64,000 nucleotides of DNA from Vicingaceae bacterium. Its GTDB lineage: Bacteria > Bacteroidota > Bacteroidia > Flavobacteriales_E > Vicingaceae. The notes under the pieces were generated by a model that saw only the letters and a list, made by a program, of their open reading frames with translations, did no database searches and was not told where the DNA came from. The stretch is from assembly GCA_028336925.1 (NCBI GenBank), contig JAOKVV010000004.1, forward strand, positions 43,041-107,040, in the 5' to 3' direction. Of this stretch, positions 28,065 to 37,748 are shown piece by piece. Made by a program: the position numbers and the translations under genes. How positions within the stretch are numbered: position 1 is the first letter of the stretch; the number at the start of each line of letters is the position of its first letter.

Positions 28065-30695
28065 ATGTTTAGAATAATAGTATCCTCTCTATTAATTATC
28101 CTTTGCTTCAATAGCAATCTATATGCTCAAAAAACGTTCAGTAAAAAAGAAGAAAAATTACTAACACAAAAAGGAGAAGCTTATTACAATGATGAATATT
28201 ATCTAAAAGCTGCAAAAATATTTGAGCAGCTAAATAAGTCAAATCCTAAAGATTTGTATTATGAATTAATGGTTGGAATCTGTTACAGCTTCCTAAACAA
28301 CAAAAAGGAAAGCGCACTAGATATTCTCCTAACGGTAAAAAGCAAAAACCCTAATTACAACGAAGTCAATTTCTTTTTAGCTAGGGCTTATGCAGTAAAT
28401 CACCAATTTGATCAAGCGATCACGTGGTTTAATAAGTACCTCTCCAATCCTGATCTTTTGCCAGAGGATAGAGATAAAGCAAGATTACATATTGCCAATT
28501 GTAATAACGCGAAAGGAATTGTACCTGATAGTTTAGCGTTGGTCATTGAGAACATTGGTCCTCCAATTAATACAAAATATGAGGAATATGTCCCAATTAT
28601 TACGCCTGATGAACGTATATTAATTTTTACAGATCGCGGAGAAAAAAGTTTAGGAGGAAAAATGGATCGTTCCGGCAATTTTGATCCAAAAGGTGAGTAT
28701 TATGAAGACGTTTTAATTTCTTATAAATTAGGAGATAAATGGACTGATCCCAAAAGCATTGGCAGCAATATCAATTCGAGCAAACACGATGCTAGCATTG
28801 CTATATCAGCTAGTGGAAACAAGCTATTTACCTATAGAAGTAGCAATAAAAATGAAGGTGATATATATCTCAGTGAACTTAAGAAAGGAATGTGGACTAC
28901 ACCATCAGTCTTAAACTCTGAAATAAACTCTGAATCATGGGAAGGAAGTGCAAGCTTAACAAGTGATGAGAGAACATTGTACTTCACAAGTGAGCGACCA
29001 GGGGGTTATGGAGGTAGAGATATTTACAAAGCCGTGTTAAAACCAAATGGCCAGTGGGGAAATGTAATGAATCTTGGACCAAAAATTAATACTAAATATG
29101 ATGAAGATGCTCCATTCATTCATCCGGATGGAAGAACCTTGTATTTCAGCTCTAAAGGTCATAATAGTATTGGAGGTTATGACATCTTTTACACTTACTT
29201 AGATGAAAATGAATGGGACGCTCCCTCAAATGTAGGCTATCCTGTAAATACCATCGAAGATGACCGATATTATGTATTAACCGCAGATGGGTCTAAGGGA
29301 TATTATTCATCAGCAGGAAAAGATGACTCTTATGGCGGAAATGATATTTATGTAGTGAGCCCAGGGCACTTTGGTACACGACCAATCCTAGCATTAGTAG
29401 TAGGAGTTACAAAAGTAGACGGAAGAGAGGCTCCTGCAAAAATTATTGCAACTAATTTAGAAACAAATGAATACGAAAATAGTACTGTTTTAGATGAAAA
29501 AACTGGCCAGTTTATGATTTCTCTAATTCCAGGAAAAAAATATCGAATTGCTATCGAAATTGAGGGAGCAAAAACTACTTATGAATATATTGATGTTGAA
29601 TCTGTAGAAACATTCGTGCAGGTAAATCACAACATAGATTTATACACTGATGAAATACCTTTAACTGAGAAAAATATTTTAGAAAACGAAAAATCACAAG
29701 GCAGTTCATTACAAGACAAACTTAATGAGCAGATTATGCGTGTAAAGGAATTTGCAAGTGATAGTATAGAATATTCAAAAATTGATTTAAACAAACGTAT
29801 TTCTAAATTAGAAAAATACAATAGAGAGGTAAGGGAAGCATCACAAAAAGACAAATTATCAAGTGGTGGGTTAGAAGCTGCGAATACAAAACCAATAGCC
29901 GGTCTTTCTTTTAAAGTAGAGTTAGGCGCTTTTAAAGACACAAATGAATTTGACTTGTTGCAATTTACCAAATATGGTAAGATTTCAAGAACTCTATATC
30001 CCGATGGATTTTTTCGATATACTTTTGGTCCTTTTGAAACGCTAAAGGATGCTGAAAACTTTCGAGAAATGCTAATAGAAAAAGAACCTGAAACAGCTGA
30101 TGCTTTTATTACAGTTTTTGTTTTTGGTCAAAGAAAAACAGTTGAGGAGTTTACTGAGGAATATACCCTTTTTGGACTTGAACCTATTGAGAACGCTCTA
30201 TCTAAATCAGAAATTAATAGCCCCCCTATTAAGAATATTGATAATCTACCACAAAAGGAAGATGGAAATTTATTACAAAATATAGAGCTGAGAACCGACC
30301 CATGTGACAATTATACCCTAGATGCTTTTACAGCATTTATTTTAAAAGATATAAAAGTCGAAGCGAACTACAATCGTTTATTAGAATTAGTAGGATCAAT
30401 ATGTCACCCCGATTTACATTTTGAAGTTCAAATTGGTGCATACAGAAAGCCAAATAATTTTAAATATGATCACTTATTATCTTTCGGCGATCCGTTGATT
30501 AGAAACTACCAAGATGAAATTACCAGATTTACACAAGGTGATTTTAAACCCTTTGGACAGGCAGAGGTATTGAGGCAACAAATTATCTCGAAAGGAACAA
30601 AAGATGCATGGATTACTCCATTTTACAAAGGAAAGCGTCTGTTGATGCAAGACTTGGTGAAAGGAACGTATGAAAATGCTCTAGGACTTAACTAA
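28065..30695 (+). CDS. TPR / PD40 (WD40-like) protein with two SPOR-like C-terminal segments
   Basis: TPR-like N-terminus, repeated LYFTSERPGGYGGRDIYKA / LYFSSKGHNSIGGYDIFYT PD40 motifs, then FKVELGAFKDTNEF and FEVQIGAYRKPNNF. Confidence 0.75.
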   Translation: MFRIIVSSLLIILCFNSNLYAQKTFSKKEEKLLTQKGEAYYNDEYYLKAAKIFEQLNKSNPKDLYYELMVGICYSFLNNKKESALDILLTVKSKNPNYNEVNFFLARAYAVNHQFDQAITWFNKYLSNPDLLPEDRDKARLHIANCNNAKGIVPDSLALVIENIGPPINTKYEEYVPIITPDERILIFTDRGEKSLGGKMDRSGNFDPKGEYYEDVLISYKLGDKWTDPKSIGSNINSSKHDASIAISASGNKLFTYRSSNKNEGDIYLSELKKGMWTTPSVLNSEINSESWEGSASLTSDERTLYFTSERPGGYGGRDIYKAVLKPNGQWGNVMNLGPKINTKYDEDAPFIHPDGRTLYFSSKGHNSIGGYDIFYTYLDENEWDAPSNVGYPVNTIEDDRYYVLTADGSKGYYSSAGKDDSYGGNDIYVVSPGHFGTRPILALVVGVTKVDGREAPAKIIATNLETNEYENSTVLDEKTGQFMISLIPGKKYRIAIEIEGAKTTYEYIDVESVETFVQVNHNIDLYTDEIPLTEKNILENEKSQGSSLQDKLNEQIMRVKEFASDSIEYSKIDLNKRISKLEKYNREVREASQKDKLSSGGLEAANTKPIAGLSFKVELGAFKDTNEFDLLQFTKYGKISRTLYPDGFFRYTFGPFETLKDAENFREMLIEKEPETADAFITVFVFGQRKTVEEFTEEYTLFGLEPIENALSKSEINSPPIKNIDNLPQKEDGNLLQNIELRTDPCDNYTLDAFTAFILKDIKVEANYNRLLELVGSICHPDLHFEVQIGAYRKPNNFKYDHLLSFGDPLIRNYQDEITRFTQGDFKPFGQAEVLRQQIISKGTKDAWITPFYKGKRLLMQDLVKGTYENALGLN

Positions 30696-32109
30696 AAAAT
30701 CGATCATTAAAATTGAGCAGGTAAAGCTTAGAAGTAGCTCGGGTCATAGCTGTATATAACCAACGCATATAACCTACATCTACCATTTCTTCTGTTAAAT
30801 ATCCTTGATCTACAATCACGTTTTTCCACTGCCCACCTTGAGATTTATGGCAAGTGATGGCATAAGCGAATTTTATTTGAAGTGCATTAAAATACGGGTT
30901 CTTTTTTAAGAGCTCGTATTTTTTTTGTCTACTTGGCTCATCTGCATAATCTTCCATTATGGTATCAAACAATCGCTGAGAATCTTCAGGCAATAATGCA
31001 GGACTTTCAGAAGCTAAAGAGTCTAAAAGTAACTTTACTTCTACAGGCTGCTCATCCGGGTAATCGACTAACCGAATAGTGGCATCTACAAATCGAAATC
31101 CATATAATTCTTCCGTATTACCTAAGCGCAGTATCTCGGCTATATCTCCATTGGCAATAAAACCAGCTTTTGACTTTTCGTCTAGCCAGAAATAATTATT
31201 CTTTACGATCATGATGTATTCACCTGTAGCAATCTCGTCTTCCATCCATCTTATTCGTTGGCGGATTTCTCCATTAAACAAATTGGCTCGTTTATTGGAC
31301 CGACAGATAACAATAGTGTCATCCTCACCATCGTTAGAATAAGCCGTATTTAATACATCTTCTAAATCTTCGCCCGTAATTTTAATAACATCGGCATATG
31401 GATCTACTTCAAATAGAATTTCCATTACATTACCCATCAATGCAGCTCTTAATTTGGTCGCATTATAAAGAATACCAGATTCCTCTTTCTGCCTTACTAC
31501 CTCCTTTAATTCTGCCCCTTTTAAATCAATTGGGTAGTTTAGCTTAAGCTGTTTAGGTTCCAGAGCGGGGCTTATATCCATTCCTACAGGCGGCAATTGG
31601 GCGATATCCCCAATAAATATGAGCTTGCAGTTATGTCCACTAAAAACGTACTCCATCAAATCATCCAGCAAACTGCGACTAGCAACAAATTTACCGGCTG
31701 ATAAACCACCAACATCAGAAATCATAGAAGCCTCATCAACTATAAAAATTGTATTCTGACTTTTATTCACAGCTAATGTAAATCTAGCGATACCATCAGC
31801 ACCTGGTTTTATTTGATAGATGGCTTTATGAATAGTAAATGCTCTTTTACCTGAGAAGTTAGAAAGTACTTTAGCCGCCCGCCCGGTAGGTGCCAGCAAC
31901 TGAGACTGCAATCCAATCTTAGGTAATGATCTAACCAAAGCACCTACAGTGGTGGTCTTCCCTGTTCCTGCGTATCCTCGGATAATGTAAACCCAGTGAC
32001 CATTTTGTTTGGTAACAAACCGACTCATCCGATCAATTAAGACCATTTGATCATTAGTAGGCGCATGCCCCATCTGTGAAATAAATAAGTCGGTAAAGGA
32101 GTTAGACAT
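30688..32109 (-). CDS. RecD-like ATP-dependent DNA helicase (UvrD_C_2 family)
   Basis: IIRGYAGTGKTTTVGALV Walker A, IFIVDEASMI Walker B, FAYAITCHKSQGGQWKNVIVD, RWLYTAMTRATSKLYLL. Confidence 0.92.
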   Translation of the reverse strand: MSNSFTDLFISQMGHAPTNDQMVLIDRMSRFVTKQNGHWVYIIRGYAGTGKTTTVGALVRSLPKIGLQSQLLAPTGRAAKVLSNFSGKRAFTIHKAIYQIKPGADGIARFTLAVNKSQNTIFIVDEASMISDVGGLSAGKFVASRSLLDDLMEYVFSGHNCKLIFIGDIAQLPPVGMDISPALEPKQLKLNYPIDLKGAELKEVVRQKEESGILYNATKLRAALMGNVMEILFEVDPYADVIKITGEDLEDVLNTAYSNDGEDDTIVICRSNKRANLFNGEIRQRIRWMEDEIATGEYIMIVKNNYFWLDEKSKAGFIANGDIAEILRLGNTEELYGFRFVDATIRLVDYPDEQPVEVKLLLDSLASESPALLPEDSQRLFDTIMEDYADEPSRQKKYELLKKNPYFNALQIKFAYAITCHKSQGGQWKNVIVDQGYLTEEMVDVGYMRWLYTAMTRATSKLYLLNFNDRFFS

Positions 32110-32192
32110 GAAAACTTTTAACTTGCTAAAGAGATGATAAAGGTAAGAGAACTATTAATGATTTATTAATTTTAACTGACCATAAAAAATTG

Positions 32193-32200
32193 TAGTTTTG
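32193..32200 (+). promoter_or_regulatory. -7 element (TAGTTTTG)
   Basis: Exact TAnnTTTG match upstream of the 32274 gene. Confidence 0.4.
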
Positions 32201-32273
32201 TAGAGCTTTGAAAAAAGCTTTCTGCCTACCTTTAGCAGTCAAATTCATTATAACAGATAAATACATTTAGGAA

Positions 32274-32855
32274 ATGAAAATCGCGATTCAAGCATTACTT
32301 TTAGTGGCAGCAGTTGTCCTTGCATACCTTGTTTATGATAGTGTTAATAGCAGAATAGTATTCGAACAGAAACTAGCAGAGCGCCAAAGTGTAGTGGTAG
32401 AAAAACTAATCAACATTAGAACAGCACAAACTGAGTTTAAAGCAGAGAAAAAACGTTATGCGAAAACATTTGATGAATTATTCAACTTTGTAAAATATGA
32501 TTCCCTTTCGTTGATAAAAGCGATTGGTACTGTGCCAGATTCATTAACAGAAGCACAAGCAGTAGAAATGGGAATCGTAAGCAGAGACACTACAATGATT
32601 GCTGTTATCGACACGGTATTAAAAGGAATTAATATCGATTCATTGAAATTCATTCCTTTCTCAGAAGGTGAAGTTTTTAAAATTGATGCGTCGAAAATTG
32701 AAAAGAATAAAGTAAGTGTAAACGTATTTGAAGTTTCAGCAAAATACGGTCAATTCTTAAAAGGGTTGAATACGAAAAATGAGAATGTTGATTTAGATAA
32801 AGACCTAAAAGTGGGTTCTATGGAGGACCCAACAACTAGTGGAAACTGGGAATAG
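32274..32855 (+). CDS. conserved membrane-anchored protein of unknown function
   Basis: Single N-terminal TM then coiled, soluble region; overlaps the DUF3822 gene by 17 bp. Confidence 0.75.
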   Translation: MKIAIQALLLVAAVVLAYLVYDSVNSRIVFEQKLAERQSVVVEKLINIRTAQTEFKAEKKRYAKTFDELFNFVKYDSLSLIKAIGTVPDSLTEAQAVEMGIVSRDTTMIAVIDTVLKGINIDSLKFIPFSEGEVFKIDASKIEKNKVSVNVFEVSAKYGQFLKGLNTKNENVDLDKDLKVGSMEDPTTSGNWE

Positions 32856-33720
32856 TAAGATTATGACAGGAATTCACGAACCTGTATTTTATCAATTCGA
32901 TCAGTCAAGAACTGAAGAATCAAAAAATAATTACCATCTATCGCTACAAATTGGCATAGATGGTTTTTGTTTTGCCCTCTTTCATTTACAAGAGCGAAAG
33001 TATATTGGCATTGGCGAATACGCAATTAAAAACAATTCTACCATTAAACTAGAAGAGCTCATTCAATCCATACTCGAAAGTGATACATGGTTGAAAGGTA
33101 GTTTTAAATCAGTGTCTGTTAGTCTTGAACAACCAAAGAACACCCTAATCCCTTCTGCTCTTTTTGACGAGAATCAGTTAAATAATTACTTATCAATTAA
33201 TACAGGAAAGCATCAAATAGAAGGAGCCACATTTGATTTGTTATTGCAAACGGAAACAGTCAACTGCTATGAAGCAGATAAAGATCTTTGCAAACTGATT
33301 TCTAGATACCACCCAGCAGCTTCTTTCAGTCATCAAACTTCTGTATCAATTGAATCTGCAGCACAGACAGCTTACAAAGGTTCAACTATCCACCTTCAGT
33401 TTAACCGCACAAGTATAGATTTAACTGCATTTAAAGAAGGGAAGCTGCAACTTCAAAATAGATTCAATTACAAAACCTCTGAAGATGTTATCTATTACTT
33501 ACTATATGTGATGGAACAATTAAGCATGAGTCAAGAAGAAACACTACTATCCATCTCAGGGAATATCGTTAAAGACAGTAATGTTTATCAATTACTATAT
33601 AAATATATCAAAGAAATTAAGTTAGTAGAGCTACCGACTCATGTTGACTATTCTCAACCGCTCCGACTAGTCGAACCACATCAATACTACCTTTTAATAC
33701 AACAATATCTGTGCGCATAA
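32839..33720 (+). CDS. DUF3822 family protein (actin-fold-like)
   Basis: SLQIGIDGFCFALFHLQERKYIGIGEY, TSEDVIYYLLYVMEQLSM; position immediately before rsmD-coaD. Confidence 0.8.
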   Translation: METGNSKIMTGIHEPVFYQFDQSRTEESKNNYHLSLQIGIDGFCFALFHLQERKYIGIGEYAIKNNSTIKLEELIQSILESDTWLKGSFKSVSVSLEQPKNTLIPSALFDENQLNNYLSINTGKHQIEGATFDLLLQTETVNCYEADKDLCKLISRYHPAASFSHQTSVSIESAAQTAYKGSTIHLQFNRTSIDLTAFKEGKLQLQNRFNYKTSEDVIYYLLYVMEQLSMSQEETLLSISGNIVKDSNVYQLLYKYIKEIKLVELPTHVDYSQPLRLVEPHQYYLLIQQYLCA

Positions 33721-34244
33721 TAAGTGGAATTTATAAGGGAAAAAGGCTTTCTGCCCCAAAGAATTTACCTGTAAGGCCAACAACGGACTTTGCTAAAGAG
33801 GGATTATTTAACATTCTAAATAGCCGAATAGACTTTGAAGGCATTTCTGTTTTAGATCTTTGTGCAGGTACAGGAAATATTTCATTGGAATTTGCTTCGA
33901 GAGAGGCTAGTTTAGTTACCTCTGTTGACCAAGATAGAGGCTGTATAAACTTTATTAGAAAAACTGCTGAGGAATTAAATTTCAATCAAATTAGAGTTAT
34001 TCGAGGAGATATTTTTAGCGTAGTTAAAAAATCACTCGGAGAATACGATGTTATTTTTGCTGATCCTCCTTTTGGTATAAAAGGAAGTAAAGAGCTGCCT
34101 GATGAAATTATAAAAAGCACCCTATTAAAGCAAGATGGAATCTTTATAATGGAACACCCAAAAGACATCAATTACGAACAACATGAAAATCTTGTTTTAA
34201 CTCGTAAATTTGGGAATGTTCACTTTAGTTTATTCCAACATTAA
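33711..34244 (+). CDS. rsmD: 16S rRNA (guanine(966)-N(2))-methyltransferase RsmD
   Basis: GTG start; MRIISGIYKGKRL, RPTTDFAKEGLFNIL, LDLCAGTGNISLE, ADPPFG. Confidence 0.93.
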   Translation: MRIISGIYKGKRLSAPKNLPVRPTTDFAKEGLFNILNSRIDFEGISVLDLCAGTGNISLEFASREASLVTSVDQDRGCINFIRKTAEELNFNQIRVIRGDIFSVVKKSLGEYDVIFADPPFGIKGSKELPDEIIKSTLLKQDGIFIMEHPKDINYEQHENLVLTRKFGNVHFSLFQH

Positions 34245-34256
34245 AAAATAACGACT

Positions 34257-34709
34257 ATGAAAATAGCAGTATTTCCAGGTTCATTTGACCCAATCACATT
34301 AGGGCACATTGATGTCATTGAACGATCGTTACCTTATTTCGATCAAGTTATTATAGCTGTTGGATTTAATAGTACTAAAACTAGTGGTCTCTTCTCTGTA
34401 GAAAATCGATTAAAGCAAATTTCGGCTGCTACCAAGCACTTATCCAACATCACTGTGGTTTCTTACGAAGGGCTTACCATCGATTTTTGTAAGAAAAACA
34501 AGGCAACAACCATTATTAGAGGACTGAGAAACACGGTAGATTTCGAGTTTGAAAAGTCAATAGCTCAAATGAATAAAAATTTAGCTCCAGAAATTGAGAC
34601 CCTGTTTCTATTTACCGATCAAAAACTAGCGGCAATAAATTCATCAATTGTGCGTGATATAATTCGAAATGGTGGAGATGCAAATCAGTTTCTCCCGTTT
34701 GAACTTTGA
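34257..34709 (+). CDS. coaD: pantetheine-phosphate adenylyltransferase
   Basis: MKIAVFPGSFDPITLGHIDVIERS, TIIRGLRNTVDFEFE, SSIVRDIIRNGGD. Confidence 0.97.
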   Translation: MKIAVFPGSFDPITLGHIDVIERSLPYFDQVIIAVGFNSTKTSGLFSVENRLKQISAATKHLSNITVVSYEGLTIDFCKKNKATTIIRGLRNTVDFEFEKSIAQMNKNLAPEIETLFLFTDQKLAAINSSIVRDIIRNGGDANQFLPFEL

Positions 34710-34719
34710 TTTTTCTATT

Positions 34720-36090
34720 ATGCGATTATTACTTTTACTAATCACTTCACTTATTTTTGTAACTAGCTATGCTAATGAAACAATCATAAAAGGTAACATT
34801 AAAAATTTTGAAGACAAAACGATTAGACTTACAGCTATTAGCGACTACTTTACCAATACTGAAGTAAAGCTTGCAACGAAAACAATTAAAAATGGAACTT
34901 TTCAGTTTTCAACAACTGTCGAAGGTGTAGTGCAAGTAAAGCTAACAATCGAGGATAAATCTACCCAACTATACATTGAAGAAGGAAAAGTATATAACAT
35001 CAGCTTAAGCTTTGACGAAGAGTGGAATAGAAATAAAATTTACGACAAAGAATTAAGTATTGCTTTTAGCTTTCCTCAAACGGATGATGTAAACCAATTA
35101 ATCAAAAAGTTTAATGGTGAATATTCTGATTTTTTTGAGAAAAATGCAGTGCTTTTAGCAAGAAAACAAGGGGAGAAATCTGTAGAAGAATTTGTAGCAG
35201 CAGTTACCAATAAAACAGTTTATAATTCCAACCAATTTGTAAAAACTTATGTAGAATATACCTGTGCAGGGCTTAAAGATGCTGCATACTTTAGTAAAAG
35301 TAAACTTAATGCGCAATACTTAAATAATCGCAAAATAAACTACGACAATAAAGAATATGTCTATTTCTTTAATCAGTTTTATGACAATAAGTTTAAGCGA
35401 TTAATTTTAGGAAGTAAAGGTTCTGAGTTTTTAAAACTTCTTACACTTGAGAATAATACCCCACAAGCCATCAAGTTAATTCAAAGTGAGCTAAAAAATG
35501 AAAGTACCATCTTTGCTGAATTATTTTTAATAAAAGGGATTTACGACGTTTATTTTGAGGGTATTTTCAATCAAAAAAGTGCGTTAAAAATATTGACAGA
35601 AGTTAGCAAAAACGGAAAATCAAAGGAAAACAAGCATATAGCAAGTAATATTCTTACTATGCTAAGTTTTTATGGAAAGGAAATAAAAGCTCCTACTTTT
35701 GAACTTTACAACCATAAAGATGAACTGATCAGTTTATCAGAATATAACGGAAAATATGTTTATTTGAACTTTTGGGCTTCTTGGAACATTATTTCTGTAA
35801 AGCAAATGCAAATTATTCGTGTATTGCAGCAGCGACATGGAGAAAAAATCGCCTTTATTAGCATTAATTTAGACGATAATAAAGCTGATTATAAAGCAGC
35901 TGTAGATCGATTTAAATTCAACTGGACGACGCTACATTATGGAAACGACTTTACGGTAAAAGAAAATTATCAAGTAAAAACAATTCCTTCTTATGTTCTT
36001 ATTGGTCCGGATGGAACTATCATCAGTAATGAAGCTATAAGACCTGACGACTCAGGGGCAGAGTTATTTCTTCACAACCTCACTAAATAA
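34720..36090 (+). CDS. TlpA-like thioredoxin-domain protein
   Basis: Signal peptide from ATG 34720 (MRLLLLLITSLIFVTSYA); C-terminal YVYLNFWASWNIISVKQMQ thioredoxin fold lacking CxxC. Confidence 0.82.
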   Translation: MRLLLLLITSLIFVTSYANETIIKGNIKNFEDKTIRLTAISDYFTNTEVKLATKTIKNGTFQFSTTVEGVVQVKLTIEDKSTQLYIEEGKVYNISLSFDEEWNRNKIYDKELSIAFSFPQTDDVNQLIKKFNGEYSDFFEKNAVLLARKQGEKSVEEFVAAVTNKTVYNSNQFVKTYVEYTCAGLKDAAYFSKSKLNAQYLNNRKINYDNKEYVYFFNQFYDNKFKRLILGSKGSEFLKLLTLENNTPQAIKLIQSELKNESTIFAELFLIKGIYDVYFEGIFNQKSALKILTEVSKNGKSKENKHIASNILTMLSFYGKEIKAPTFELYNHKDELISLSEYNGKYVYLNFWASWNIISVKQMQIIRVLQQRHGEKIAFISINLDDNKADYKAAVDRFKFNWTTLHYGNDFTVKENYQVKTIPSYVLIGPDGTIISNEAIRPDDSGAELFLHNLTK

Positions 36091-36691
36091 GACTTTCGAG
36101 TAATTTTTGAATTGAGGCATAAGTATTTGCTGTTACCTTTTCTAACTTTTTAGGATTAATCCATTCTACTTTTTCTATTCCTTCTTCAGTTTGTGGAACT
36201 AATTTTTGTCCATCAACACCAGACATTTTATACCAATAGGTCGGTTTTAAAACCACCTCATCATTCATCCAATAGATGTGATAGGTAGTCGGCAATCCTT
36301 GACCTAACCTTGCGTTTAACAAGCCACACTCCTCCTCTACTTCACGCACTGCAGCTTCCTGAATTTCTTCATCCTTTTCTACTTTTCCTTTAGGTAAATC
36401 CCATTTACCATTTCTGAAAATAAAAAGCCATTCCCCTATTTGGTTTTCTACAATTCCCCCTGCAGCCGGTACTACTTTTAAGGTGGCATGCAACTCATTC
36501 CAGATTAAATCTAAATCGGCTACTAACAAGATAAAATGCTCTGAATTATGCACATCTTTAAGTCGATCGACAATCGACAACACTTGACTCAAATCACTTA
36601 TATATAAATTATTATACGGAAGAAAAAAATTATCAACTTTTGATTTTTGTTGAAAAGTAATAGAAGACTGATTGATAAAAACTTGATACAT
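36083..36691 (-). CDS. NUDIX hydrolase
   Basis: GKWDLPKGKVEKDEEIQEAAVREVEEECGL Nudix box; start taken at MYQVFINQSS (CAT 36689-36691). Confidence 0.92.
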   Translation of the reverse strand: MYQVFINQSSITFQQKSKVDNFFLPYNNLYISDLSQVLSIVDRLKDVHNSEHFILLVADLDLIWNELHATLKVVPAAGGIVENQIGEWLFIFRNGKWDLPKGKVEKDEEIQEAAVREVEEECGLLNARLGQGLPTTYHIYWMNDEVVLKPTYWYKMSGVDGQKLVPQTEEGIEKVEWINPKKLEKVTANTYASIQKLLESLI

Positions 36692-36694
36692 TTG
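36687..36694 (+). promoter_or_regulatory. -7 element (TACATTTG) 4 nt before the pyrE ATG
   Basis: Exact TAnnTTTG match; overlaps the divergent NUDIX start codon. Confidence 0.45.
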
Positions 36695-36698
36695 CAGT

Positions 36699-37340
36699 AT
36701 GAATGTTACGAATAACACAGCCTTAAAAGTGGCTGAATTTCTATTGCAAATAAAAGCAATTAAGTTAAATAATGCCGAGCCGTTTACATGGGCTTCAGGC
36801 TGGAAATCGCCAATCTACTGCGATAATAGAAAAACACTATCCTACCCACCAATCAGAACCTACATACGTCAACAATATGTTGATAAGATTAGAGAAGCTT
36901 TTGGTTCACCAGATATAATAGCAGGAGTAGCCACAGGTGGAATAGCCCAAGCTGCTCTTATCGCTCAAGAAATGGACCTTCCAATGATTTATGTTCGCTC
37001 ATCATCAAAAGGACACGGACTACAAAACCAAATAGAAGGTGCTATAGAAAAAGGACAAAAAGTTGTAGTAATAGAAGATCTTATTTCTTCAGGTATGAGC
37101 AGCCTTAAAGCAGTTGATGCTTTAAGAGAATTTGGAGCAGAAGTAGTTGGTATGGTTGCAATTTTTACCTATGGTTTTGATGTAGCAAAGAAAAATTTTG
37201 AAGATTATAAATGTCAATTAGAAACTCTCACTGACTATGAACATTTATTAGAAATTGCGGTAAGCACAACTTACATCAAAAAAGAAGACGTAGAATCATT
37301 AAAAGAATGGAGAGCAAATCCATCCGTTTGGAAACAATAA
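36699..37340 (+). CDS. pyrE: orotate phosphoribosyltransferase
   Basis: FTWASGWKSPIYCDNRKTLSYP, VVVIEDLISSGMSSLKAVDALRE. Confidence 0.95.
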   Translation: MNVTNNTALKVAEFLLQIKAIKLNNAEPFTWASGWKSPIYCDNRKTLSYPPIRTYIRQQYVDKIREAFGSPDIIAGVATGGIAQAALIAQEMDLPMIYVRSSSKGHGLQNQIEGAIEKGQKVVVIEDLISSGMSSLKAVDALREFGAEVVGMVAIFTYGFDVAKKNFEDYKCQLETLTDYEHLLEIAVSTTYIKKEDVESLKEWRANPSVWKQ

Positions 37341-37346
37341 GAAACT

Positions 37347-37748
37347 ATGATTATAGAAACAACGACAGTAAATACTGCAAATAGCCAAGATGCAGTTTAC
37401 ACCTTTTTAGCCGATTTAAATAATTTAGAGCAGTTAATGCCTGAAGGTAAAATCGAAAATTGGAAATCAGATGTAGACAGTTGTCAATTTGGAATTAAAG
37501 GAATGGCAACTATTGGTTTAAAAGTAATTGATCGTAAGCAGACGAATGAAATCAACATTGAATCATTTGGTAAAGCGCCTTTTAAATTCAAACTAAACAT
37601 ACACATAGAAGAAGTGGATGCGAATAATGCGCAAGCTAAAATGATTTTTGATGGAGATGTAAATCCATTTATGAAAATGATGGTAGAAAAGCCATTGACT
37701 AACTTCTTTAATATGCTAACAGCTAAGGTTGGCGAGCTTAAATTATAA
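37347..37748 (+). CDS. SRPBCC family protein
   Basis: Small START-like domain protein (VYTFLADLNNLEQLMPEGKIENWKSD). Confidence 0.8.
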   Translation: MIIETTTVNTANSQDAVYTFLADLNNLEQLMPEGKIENWKSDVDSCQFGIKGMATIGLKVIDRKQTNEINIESFGKAPFKFKLNIHIEEVDANNAQAKMIFDGDVNPFMKMMVEKPLTNFFNMLTAKVGELKL

